Of a DNA stretch of 64,000 nt, positions 40,801 through 52,800 are shown piece by piece. The translations under genes and the position numbers were made by a program. The first letter of the stretch is position 1. Each line of letters starts with the position of its first letter. The notes below the pieces were generated by a model. That model searched no databases. It saw nothing but the letters and a program-made list of their open reading frames with translations, and was not told the DNA's origin. The stretch covers positions 75,649,992-75,713,991 of the forward strand of contig CM077600.1 in assembly GCA_039654915.1 (NCBI GenBank). Reading direction: 5' to 3'. The stretch is from Aquilaria yunnanensis. Lineage: Eukaryota; Streptophyta; Magnoliopsida; Malvales; Thymelaeaceae.

Positions 40801-43800
40801 ATTGGAGGAGATGAATTCTTTACTGCCCATTACTCTTGATGTCAAGGAGATGCAACGTTAGAGGGATCAGTTGGTGCTTATGACATTCCTGGCTAGGCTG
40901 AAGTTGGAATTTGAACCAGTTCATTCCCAGATTCTTGGAGGGATGGAGCTTCCTTCATTACCTGAAGTTTTTGCAAGGCTCTCTCGCACAATGATCAAGG
41001 AAAGTTCAGCAAGTAATAATTTCGACCGATCTCCCCTTGCAGTGCAACCCAGTCCACAAGCAAAGAGTAGTCGTGGAGGATGTGGTGGTCGTGGTGGTTG
41101 TAGTGGTAGAGGTGGACGTGATAGAAGTTCACATTTGCACTGCACCTTTTTTGAGAGAGATGGACATGAGGAGGAGACTTGTTGGGACAAGTATCCGGCT
41201 TTGCGGGCAGCACATATCGAATCACATGAGTCATCATCTTCAGCTACAGCCCCACAACAGTCTGTCATGATATCTCAGGAAGAGTACACTAAGTACCTAC
41301 AGTATCAGTCTGCGCAGCAGGCTTTCACTTCTGCTATGGCTTTTGTTGTTAATTGAGGTAACCCAACAGCTTGTTATTCCTCTAACCTTCCTAAAAAGTA
41401 AACTCTGGGTATTGGATTCAAGTGCCACAGATCACATTTCAGGTAAAATAACAAATTGTAACCATATCTCTGCTTTACCTTTATCTCATAATAAACTCAC
41501 TATTGCAGATGGATCCACCACCACCATCAAAGGTGTTGACCCACCCATCCTTGTCAATCTCTCACTCTACCATCTATTTTCTTTGTTCCAAATTTTCCTT
41601 TCAATCTCGTGTCTATAAGTAAGCTAACCAAACAACTAAATTGCTCTGTTTGTTTCTTTTCTGATCATGTCATTATCCAGGATTTGAGAAGTAAGAAGAC
41701 AATTGGAGAAGGGCATAAATCAAATGGAATGTATTACTTCAATAAATTGCAGTAGTCAGTTGCTTGTCATGCATCGGTCTCACCTCACATAATTCATAGT
41801 TATTTGGGTCATCCATCTTTGGGAAATCTTAATAAACTTGTCCCAGATTTAGGTTCAGTCTCCAACCTTAAATTGTGACTCATGTCAACTAGGAAAGTAT
41901 CATCGTGCTCCCTACCTTTCTCGAGTCAATAAAAGGGTTGAAAAACCATTTATGCTAGTTCATATAGATATTTGGGGTCCAAGTCGTGTAAAGTCCATGT
42001 TAGGTTTTGAGTATTTCATAATTTTTATTGATGATTTTTCTCGAATGACTTGGCTATTTAATGAAAAATCGTTTTGAGTTATTCCCTACATTTTGTTCCT
42101 TTTGTGCTGAAATTCAAATTCAGTTTAATTCTCAAATTAATATTCTTCGCAATAATAATGCTAAAGAGTATTTATCTAACTCAATGTCCAGCTACATGCA
42201 GCAACATGGAATTATACATCAATCTTTATGTCCAAAGACATCCCAACAAAATGGAGTGGCTGAGAGAAAAATCCAACACATTGTTGAAACAGCTCGTACC
42301 CTTTTAATTCACATGAATGTTCCCAAAAGTTTTTGGGGTGATGTTGTCCTCACTGCATGTTTTCTTATAAATCAGATGGCTGCCTCCATTTTGTCGAGTA
42401 AAATCCCATTCTCTGTTCTCTTTCCCTCTCTAGCTCCATTTTCTATTGTACCATGAATTTTTGGATGTGTTTGCTTTGTTCATTAGCATTAGCTTGGCAC
42501 AAACAAACTAGATCCCAGAGCCTGGATACTCTCGTCTGTAGAAAAGGTACAAATGCTTGTCCTTCATTGAATCAATTCTTTGTTTCTACCGATGTTACGC
42601 TCTTTGAAAATGCATCTTATTTTTCTGATACTCGGTCCGTGTCTGCTAATACCGATGATTGTCTAGTTTTATCTTTTGTACCAACTCAAAAAGCTATTGA
42701 GAACGATGCATCAAACACTAGTCCTACATCTTTAGAGCACATTCCTAATATAGATCCCCCTCCTTTAGAGTATCTATCTCATCCAAACCGGCAGGTTTAT
42801 GCTCGATGTCCTTGAGTTGAAGTATTGAAAGGAGATTTATGCTCATCACCACCGTCTTCTCATCTTTAAATTCAAAGGCTGATGATTTGGATCTTCCAAT
42901 TGCACTTCGCAAAGGGAAAAGACCTTGTACTTCTCACCTTATTTGTAACTTTGTTTTGTATGATTCTCTATCACCATCGTATTTTGCCTTCGTATCCACC
43001 TTGTCCTCTATACCCTTGGCTAAGTCTATTTCAGAAGCCATTTCTCATCCTGGATGGAAGTAAGCTATGAAAGAAGAAATGTCGGCTTTGCAGGCAAATA
43101 ACACGTGGTACTTGATTCATCTTTCGCGTGGTCAAACTGTTGTAGGTTGTCGCTAGGAATTCATTGTAAAGGTTCATCCTGGTGGTACAGTTGATCGATT
43201 AAAATCCCATTTAGTTGCAAAAGCATATACTCGGGTATATGGCATGGACTACCAGGAGACTTTTTCTCCAGTAGCCAAAATGACATCTGTTCGTGTTTTC
43301 ATTGCATTGGTTGCTACATATGCGTGGCCGTTACATCAGTTGGACATTAAGAATGCTTTTCTTCATGGAGATCTTGAGGAAACTATCTACATGGAGTAGC
43401 CATCAGGGTTTGTTGCTCAGGGGGAGCCTGATCGTATATGTCGCCTAAACAAGAACTATGGTTTGAAGCAATCGCCACAAGCATGGTTTAGTCATTTCAG
43501 TTCAATCATTATGGAATTTGGCTTGCAGCAACGTGTGGATCACTCTCTTTTTTATCGCCACTCTAAAACTGGTAAAATTCTTTTGATCGTCTATGTTGAT
43601 GACATTGTTATCACTGGTGATGGTGCAGTTGGTATTCTATAATTGAAGGCTTTTCTACAAACCAAGTTTCAAACAAAAGACCTTGGTCCATTGAGATATT
43701 TCTTGGGGATTGAGGTAGCGCGGTCCAAAATGGAAATATGTTTGTCTCAAAGAAAATATGTTCTATACCTCTTAGAGGAAACTGGCTTGTTGGGAACCAA

Positions 43801-46800
43801 ACCGGTTGACAGTCCTATGGGGCCAAATATCAAGCTTCATGTAGATAAAGTGGAATACTTGGAGGATCCTACCAGGTATCGAAGACTTGTTGGCAAATTA
43901 AATTATCTAATTGTTACTCGTCCAAATATTTCATTTGCTGTGAGTGCAATAAGTCAGTTCATAGACTCTCCTCGTACTAGCCACTGAGATGCAGTAGTTA
44001 GAATTTTGAGATATCTCAAAGGAGCACCGGGATGAGGTTTCCTTTACCAAAATCATGGCCATACTTAGATTCAAGGATATTTGAGGTTCTTATAATCGAC
44101 AGTCTATTTCAGGTGTGTATTTATGGGAGGAAACTTGGTGTTATGAAAGAGCAAGAAACAAAGTATTGTTGCAAGGTCAAGTGATGAATCTGAGTATAAG
44201 GCAATGGCGTATACTACGTTTGAACTAGTTTGGTCAAGGCATCTTCTCATGGAGTTTGGTTTTGCACTCATCTCCTATGGAATTAATGTGTGATAATTAA
44301 GCAGCCATCCATATTGCATCGAATCCCTTCTTCCATAATTGAATTAAACATATCGAAGTTGACTACTCTTTTGTTCGTGAGAAGCTTCAAGAAGACTTGA
44401 TCAATGTTATGAAATGTTATACTATATTTTAGGAAGGATAATATTTCTTTCTTTATTCCTAGGGATTTCTCTCTTTATTCCTAGGGATTTCTTTCCTTGT
44501 ATTCCTCTCCTATCTAATATATAAAGGTCATGTGAGGGTCTTGTATTATCAAGCCCTTAGTTTCTCCTCCTCTTATTCTATAACATGGTATCAGAGCCAT
44601 AACCTAATCTCAGCACCTTCTGCAACCACTTCTTCCCCAAAACCACCTTCCGTATTTTTCCGTTAGCAGCGGCTCTTTTCAGAAAACCAGCAACCACCCA
44701 ACCAAATCAAAAACCAACAACACAGAGGCACTCAGGAGGCGCTGGCCACCAGAACTACACCGGAGGGGTCTCCGGAAAACCACCCACGCGCCACCGTCCG
44801 GCGACCTCCGGCGACGTCAGTTCAATGGGTCTGATCAATTTTCTGTCCTAAACAAGTTTCTAGTCTTCGTTTACATCAATTATGACCAGAAGATGAGTTT
44901 CGTCGTTCTTCAGTCGTTTTCAGTCAGTCGGTACATCATCAGCCTAGTTTTCTGTTGTTTCTAATACTATCAGGACTTGATGACAAAAGTCCTCAAGGGA
45001 GTTCTCTGCCGGTCTTTGTCCCACCAGCAGACACCCCCACGCAGTTCAGCAATTTGCGGATTGCCAAACAGTGTTTGAACGGTAATAACTACTCATTCTG
45101 GGCTAGGAATGTGGAGTTGTATTTTACAGGTCAAAGAAAAATGTCTCATCTGACTGACGATCCTCAAGCATCTGAGACTTGGAAAGCTGATGATGCACAA
45201 TTGCTCCATATCCTTTTTGATTCAATGGAACCTAGACTAAGCTTGGGAGTATGCTAAGCTTTTATATTCCAGTAATATCCTTCGTATATATGAGGTTTCT
45301 GTTGAAGTGTTTCAGTCCAAACAGGAAGGCAGTCTTCTTGAATATTTTGCAAAGGTGAAACATGCATTGGAAGAAATGAATTTTTTGCTTCCTATTACCC
45401 CTGATGTCAAGGAGATGTAACGTCAGAGAGAGCAGTTGGTGCTTATGACTTTTTTGGCAGGGCTAAAACTTGAATTTGAACCAGTTCGGTCCCAGATTCT
45501 TGGCGGAATATAACTTCCTTCATTACCTGAAGTTTTTGCACGACTTTCTCGCACTATGATAAAGGAAAGTTCAGCAAGCAATAGTTCTGACAGGTCTGCC
45601 CTTGCAATACAGCCCAGTCCACAAGCAAAGGGAGGTCGTGGAGGTGGTTGTGGAGGATGCAGTAGTCGTGGTGGTCGTGGCAGCAGAGGTGGACATGCTA
45701 GAGGTTCACTGTTGCACTGCACATATTGTGATAGAGATGGACATGAGGAGGAGACTTGTTGGGATAAGTATCAGGCCCTGCGAACAGCACATTTTGCATC
45801 ACATGAGGAATCATCTTCAGTTACAGCCCCACAGCAGTCTGTCACGATATCTCAAGAAAAGTATACTAAGTACCTGCAGTATCAGTCCATATAGCAGGCT
45901 TCCACTTCTTCTATGGCTTCTGTTGTTCATCGAGGTAACCCAACAGCCTGTTATTCCTCTAACCTTCCTAGAAATCAACTCTGGGTACTGGATTCTGGTG
46001 CCACTGACCACATTTCAGGTAAAATAACCTATTTTTGATCATATTTCCTCTTTACCAATATCTCATAATAAACTCACTATTGCAGATGGACCCACCCATC
46101 CTTGTCACTCTCTCACTTTACCATCTACTTTATTCGTTCCAAATTTTCCTTTCAACCTTATGTCTATAAGTAAGCTAAGCAAACAACGAAATTGCTCAGT
46201 TTGTTTCTTCTTTGATCATGTCATTATCCGGGATTTGAGGAGCAAGAAGACGATTGGAGAAGGGCATGAATCGAATGGAATGTACTACTTCGATAGACTG
46301 CAGTCTTCAGTTGCTTGTTATACATCGGTCTCACCTCAATTAGTTCATAGTCGTTTAGGGCACCCATCTTTAGCAAATCTCAAGAAGCTTGTTCCAAATT
46401 TAGTTTCAGCCTCTAATTTAGACTGTGAGTCGTGTCAATTAGGAAAGCATCATCGTGTTCCCTACTTTCCTCGAGTCAATAAAAGGGTTGAAAAACCTTT
46501 TATGCTAGTTCACTTAGATATTTGGGGTCCAAGTCGTGTCAAGTTTAAATTAGGTTTTCAATATTTTGTAATTTTTGTTGATGAGTTTTTTCAAATGACT
46601 TGGTTGTTTTTAATGAAAGATCGTTCTGAGTAATTTCGTAGTGACAATGCTAAAGAGTATTTTTCTCACTCAATATCTAGCTACATGCAACAATAGGGGA
46701 TTATACATCAATCCTCCTGTCCAAAGACATCTCAACAGAATGGAGTGGTTGAGAGGAAAATCTATCACATTGTTGAAACAGCTCGTACCCTCTTAATTCA

Positions 46801-49800
46801 CATGAATGTTCCAAAAGTTTTTTGGGCGATGCTACTCTTACTGCATGCTTCCTCATAAATCGGATGCCTTCCTCTATTTTGTTGGGTAAAATTCCATTCT
46901 CTGTTCTCTTTCCTTCTCAAGCTCCGTTTTCTATTCTACCTCGAATATTTGGGTGTGTTTACTTTGTTCATCAGCACCAACCTGGCACTGACAAATTAGA
47001 TCTTAGAGCCTTAAAATGTGTTTTTCTTGGATACTCTCATCTTCAGAAAGGGTACAAATGTTTTTGTCCTTCACTGAATCGATTTTTCGTTTCTGCTGAT
47101 GTTACGTTCTTTGAAAACACACCTTATTTCTCTAATACTGAATCTGTGTATGTTGATGCCGATGACTGTTTGCCTTTACCATTTGTTCTAACCCAAATAG
47201 CTCCTGATGCATCAAACACTAGTAGTACATCTTTAGAGCACATTCCTGATACTGATCACCCACCGTTAGAGCGTCTGTCTTGTCCTGACCTGCAGGTTTA
47301 TACTCGACGTCCTCAAGTTGAAGTACCACCAGGAGATTCATGCTCATCACAACCGTCTTCTTCATCTTCAATACCTAAGGGTGATGATTTGGATCTTCCA
47401 ATTGCACTCCGCAAAGGGAAAAGGTCTTGTACTTCTCACCTAATCTCCAACTTTGTTTCTTATGATTCTCTATCACCGTCATACTCTGCTTTTGTTTCCA
47501 CCTTGTCCTCTATACCCTTGCCTAAGTCTGTTTCAGAAGCCATCTCTCATCCTGGATGGAAACAAGCTATGGAAGAAGAGATGTCAGCTTTGCGGACTAA
47601 TAACATGTGGGACTTGGTTTCTCTTCCGCGTGGTCAGACTGTTGTGGGTTGTCGCTGGGTGTTTACTGTAAAGGTTCATCCCGATGGGACAGTTGATTGA
47701 TTAAAAGCCCGTTTGGTTGCAAAGGGATATTCCCAAGTATATGGCATGGACTATTCAGAAACCTGTTCTCCAGTAGCCAAATTGACATCTGTTCGTATCA
47801 TCATTGCATTGGCTGCTACATATGCATGGCCTTTACATCAGTTAGATGTGAAAAACGCCTTTCTTCATGGAGATCTTGAGGAAACTATCTACATGGAGCA
47901 ACCACCGGGGTTTGTTGCTCAGGGGGAGGTTGATTGTGTATGTCGACTAAATAAGTCATTGTATGGTTTGAAACATTCGCCACGGGCATGGTTTGGTTGT
48001 TTCAGTTCAGTTGTTATGGAATTTGGTTTACAGTAGTGTGGTGTGGATCATTCTGTCTTTTATCGTCACTCTGAAGCTGGTAAAATCCTCTTGATCGTCT
48101 ATGTTGATGATATTGTTATTACTGGTGATGATGCATCTGGTATTCAATTGTTGAAGGTTTTTCTGCAAACCAAGTTTTAGACAAAAGACCTTGGTCCATT
48201 GAAATATTTCTTGGGAATTGAGGTAGCATGGTTTAAGATGGGAATATGTCTTTCGCAAAGAAAGTATGTTCTAGACCTTCTAGAAGAAACTGGTTTGTTG
48301 GGAACCAAACCGGTTGACAGTCCCTTGGAGCCAAATGTCAACCTTGATATAGATAAAGGGGAACTATTGGAAGATCCTACCAGGTATTGAAGACTTGTTG
48401 GCAAATTAAATTATCTGACTGTTACTCGTCCAGATATTTCATTTGTTGTAAGTGCAGTAAGTCAGTTCATGGACTCTCCCCGTACTAGCCATTGGGATGC
48501 AGTCGTTAGAATCTTGAGATATTTCAAAGGTGCACCAGGGCAAGGTCTTCTTTACCAAAATCATGGTCACACTCGGATTCAAGGATACACAGATGGTGAT
48601 TGGGCAGGCTCCTACGATCGACGGTCTACGTCAGGCTATTGTGTATTCATGGGAGGAAGAAACAAAGTATTGTCGCAAGATCAAGTGCTGAATCCGAGTA
48701 TAGGGCAATGTCATATACTACATGTGAACTAGTTTGGTTAAAACATCTTCTTATGGAACTTGGTTTCGGACACTCAACTCCTATGGAATTAATGTGTGAT
48801 AATCAAGCAGCCATTCACATTGCTTCTAATCCTGTTTTTCATGAGAGAACCAAACATATCGAAGTTGACTGCCACTTTGTTCGTGAGAAGCTTCAAAGAA
48901 GTTTGATCAAGACCCCATATGTCAAATCAGAGGATCAACTTGCTGACTTGTTCACCAAAGCTTTAGGAGGATCTAAGGTAAAGTCTATATGTGACAAGCT
49001 TGGAGTTTATGATATGTATGCTCCAGCTTGAGGGGGAGTGTTATGGAATGTTATATTATATTTTAGGAAGGATAATATTTCTTTCTTTATTTTTAGGGAT
49101 TTCTCTCTTTATTCCTAGGGATTTCTTTTCTTGTATTCCTCTCCTATCTAATATATAAAGGTCATGTGAGGGTCTTGTATTATCAAGCCCTCAGTTTCTC
49201 CTTCTATTATTCTATAACAATCAAGACCCTGTATGTCAAATCAGAAGATCAACTTACTGACTTATTCACTAAAGCTTTAGGAGGGTCTAAAGTAAAGTTT
49301 ATATATGATAAGCAGGTTGAGTGGAAGTGTTATGGAATGTTATTTATAGTTTAGGAAACATAATAATCTCTCTTTATTCCTAGGGATTTTCTTTCTTTGT
49401 ATCCTCCCATCTATTATATAAAGGTTGTGTAAGGGTCTTGTATTTATCAAGCCTTCTATTTCTTCCTCTAATATTGTTTAACAAACTCCAAGTCAACTCC
49501 TAAGTCAAACTTCTTCAATGGAACGGTGAATACCAAAACAGAATATTGCATAAGCCATTCTAGACCAATATTAACTCTCTAAGCAGCTTCATGGGCTTCA
49601 ACCAAGTTTAGATTCTGTTGCTAAGGCCTATGATAAACCACAATCAGCACCATTGGTCAGCTATAGCAGAAGCAAAAGAATCATTTCAGATGTTTCTTGC
49701 AAAATACACAGAGTCGTTGAAGTCACTTAGAAAAGGCTTCTTACACGTCCAGTTATCACAAAGCATTCACAGAAGCCAAACTCCTGCTACACTAGCTTGT

Positions 49801-52800
49801 ATGTTAGGAAGTCAACCTGAAGTCAAACACTGCCCATCACACTGCTCAATTACAAAACCAGTAGGAAAGATACCTTCAGAGAAACTTAGGCACAACAGAC
49901 TGTTTATCCAAGTCTCTTTACAAGAGTACAGGCTACAGTCGTACTAGCCTTGCAAAACAAGTCTGTTCAGTAATACTACAAGACTAAGCACTAAGCTCTC
50001 AAAAGGCTCCCATGCTTCCCAGGTCAGCAACAACAAATGCTTAGCTTGCCAGAACACTGCACATTGCCAGATAAACATCTTAGACCTTACTCACACGTAG
50101 AAACCAGAATGACACACAGGTCACAGATCCATACCTGAAACCAAAACACACAACTACAAGGAACAACAGAGACAGCTACTGCTCGGCCCTTTCCTCTGAA
50201 ACAAGTAAACAGAAGGAGTGAGTTCATAGAACTCAGTAAGGGTCTAGTACATGTCTTACCTGCATCCAAAGAGGTTAGTCATAGAACATAAATTATTTAT
50301 ATAATCAACATGCAGATGGACAGAATGCAGACCTGACCAGACACACAACTCAATCATAACAGATTGTTCAGAAGCAAGCAACAAGTCAGACAACAGTGAG
50401 CTCCAGAAACCTAACAGAATGATAGCCATATCATGAGGTTTCCTAGTCACTTGCTAAATCAGAAGCAAGCTAGTCAGATGGAACAAGAGAACCAAGTTCC
50501 AGAGTAGCCCCTAATCTTAAGGCTATGATCACACGGTTTTAAGAATCATCACATAGACCTTCATACTTCACAATAAAGTTTTGAACTTGTTTCTACCCAG
50601 ACTGCCATCAATTAAGCAAACAGAGAAGCATTTCAGAAGATCCCTTACCAGACAAACTTACAAAACCCGTAATCCAACCAGAGCAGCATTTCCAACCCAA
50701 GTCTTGTCACAGAAGCAAACTCCCTTGCTTCCCAAGCCTAGCAAAACCTTGCACACCCAAGACAAATTTCTGGAATTCAACCTTCAATCGAAAGTGATCC
50801 TTCCCTTGTCCAGAAATCCTCTTTAGATTGATGAAGGGAGGGTTTTTTGACCAAATTTTTCATGTCAAGCCCACGTGTAAGCAAGGATGTGAGTGCAAGG
50901 GTGTGAGGGGTGAAAATCCCAGTTTCAGTCCTCATTCATGCTGCATGTTACAAATTAGTCCTCAAGTTTTTCCTTTGGCAATTTAGCCCCCACAGAACAG
51001 TCCCTAAATTGCCTTTTGTTACCAATAAGCTTCCCTAAATTGCAATCTTCCCTAGTCAAGCCATTTAACCAACCTAATTAAATTAGGACCCAAGAGCCAA
51101 CTAAGGTAATGTTACACTTTTTCCCACTTTGCCCTTACAAAATTTTTGCATAGAAGTTATGATTTTCTTCAAAACTTATCACCAAGTCGCCCTTTGTGTT
51201 CTTTAACTAACTAACATACACAGAGGTGCCTACATTTTAGGATCAGAAAGCACGAGGGTGACACCATAGCCTCTCGGAGATAACAAATCCTCTGAAAAAT
51301 TAAGAAAAGTTCAAACAAAAACTGATTGTCAAACTCTAGAGGAAACTGTTGTTCCATACGGACACTATTGGTCCGTCTCTTGTCATTCCTTTCCATGTCA
51401 ACAATTTTCTGCTATTCTCGAATTCTAGAGAAAACTGCAGTAGCATATGGACACTACTTGTTCGTCTCACATAATGATTTGCCATGTCAGCATTTTTTCT
51501 GCTATTTTTACTTCACCTTATTGCCATCCTCCGACTGGAAATATCCACTCTGTTTCTTGGGCTTGGTTTGAAAGACCTGTGTTATTCCTCCCTCTTTGGG
51601 AAGGCCTCTGTCCACAAAGCCCTAAAGATGAAACTTCTTTCGAGGCTTTAAGAGGGATTCAATATAAAGCTTGGACTCCTTGGCTTAACCATTTGGGATA
51701 TTTACTGCTTTAACACTTCCATTTTGTTCCTCTATTTTACTCATTTGTCAAGAAAAACCTCAAGCTCATACTGATTGGGAAGTTAGTTGCCAAACTGGGT
51801 AGGGTAGATTGCATCTTACAAAAGGTGGATGATGATACTTTATGAGTAAGGGACCATGAATAATTGTATACCAGCTTCAACAGGCAAATTCAGTGTAGAA
51901 GATACTTCATCACTCTTCTCAATCGTGTGACAAGGACCAGCAAAGTGTTAACTACTGTGTCACTCTTCTGACATACTAAATTCTGCCTGTGTGGCTGTAG
52001 ATTGTAAATGACTGAACCTATCATTTTAAAAATCCTGACAATTCTCTGGAAATGACAATCTATCAAATGATTCAGTAAATGAATCTGCAAAAATGTGAAG
52101 ATGCATGGCAGAGCGTTGTGCATAAAGAACTTTATAATGAATGGCTTTCATAGAAGAATGGTAGGTTTGAAGACACGATATTTCAACTTCTCAAAATCAT
52201 CTGAGTTGCAGAAAATAACCAACCAGGAAGTGGAGATAACCTTCTGGGAACTTGTAAATCAGTTTTGATTGGTCAATCCATTTCAGGAAGTGGAGATAAC
52301 CTTCTGAGTTGCAGAAAATAACCAAACGGGAATCTCACTTCCTTGTGATACTCTGTGGAAAGGTGACCTTTCTGATTCAGCATCCACCACTTCTTGTTTG
52401 CCACTGGGCAGAGAAGATTCTTCTGGTTAAGGAAAAATTCCACCCACAGTTCTTTAGAGCCCTGAGTGACAGGCTGTAATATACAGAGCCAGTGTACTCA
52501 GTGAACTATCGCTCCTGTTCCTCATGGTAGAACCAAAACATCACTCCGAATCTATCTTGAGCCTCCCAAGCCCTCCAGAGAGAGGAACCATTAATTGCCT
52601 GTCTGTTTGCCACAAACCGCGATAGAGACCGAATATAGTACCTTGACACTGCTTTGTGAAATTCTTGCTCCTGCATATTCCAAATTAGGTCCAATGCAAC
52701 AAATTATGTGTCTGTGTGTGTATTTATGCCTTACTATTACTGGAGTACAACTAATCATGTGAGTCTTTTTTCTCTTTCCTTGCACCCATTATCAATTAAT

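Larger units (their letters stand above)
44405..49219 (+). mobile_element. Copia element B, nested in element A
   Basis: 4815 bp with two 181-bp LTRs and an exact 5-bp duplication ATCAA (44400-44404 and 49220-49224) of element A sequence. The A reading frame resumes past the duplication ([20 protein letters not shown]). The primer site is TGGTATCAGAGCC (44586-44598), a perfect tRNA-iMet match; the purine tract GAGGGGGAG lies at 49030-49038. B is the same family as A. LTRs differ at about 8 of 181 sites by eye, compared with about 9 of 156 in A, consistent with B being younger. Defective through stops, deletions and a frameshift. Confidence 0.95.
39779..49483 (+). mobile_element. Copia element A (outer), split by element B
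   Basis: The 5' LTR is at 39779-39937 and the 3' LTR at 49328-49483. A primer site TGGTATTAGAGCC (39938-39950) matches initiator tRNA-Met with one change. Gag, protease, integrase and RT follow in copia order (integrase before RT). The RNase H end is interrupted at 44404 by element B and resumes at 49220. Removing B leaves about 4.9 kb. Flanking 5-mers TACTC and AACTC match at 4 of 5. Many stops and frameshifts. LTRs of about 157 bp suggest an Ale-like lineage (inference). Same orientation as SGR6. Confidence 0.9.

Noticed and set aside
49166..49354. 62-codon open stretch
   Set aside because: It is the end of the B LTR joined to the displaced C-terminal tail of copia A, not a gene.
39769..49488. 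TACTC/AACTC as the target duplication of copia A
   Set aside because: Only 4 of 5 bases match and the sequences further out do not resemble each other; noted as possible but not relied on.
52506..52785. - strand open stretches near exon 31
   Set aside because: Two overlapping frames with no motif; probably chance sequence in the intron.
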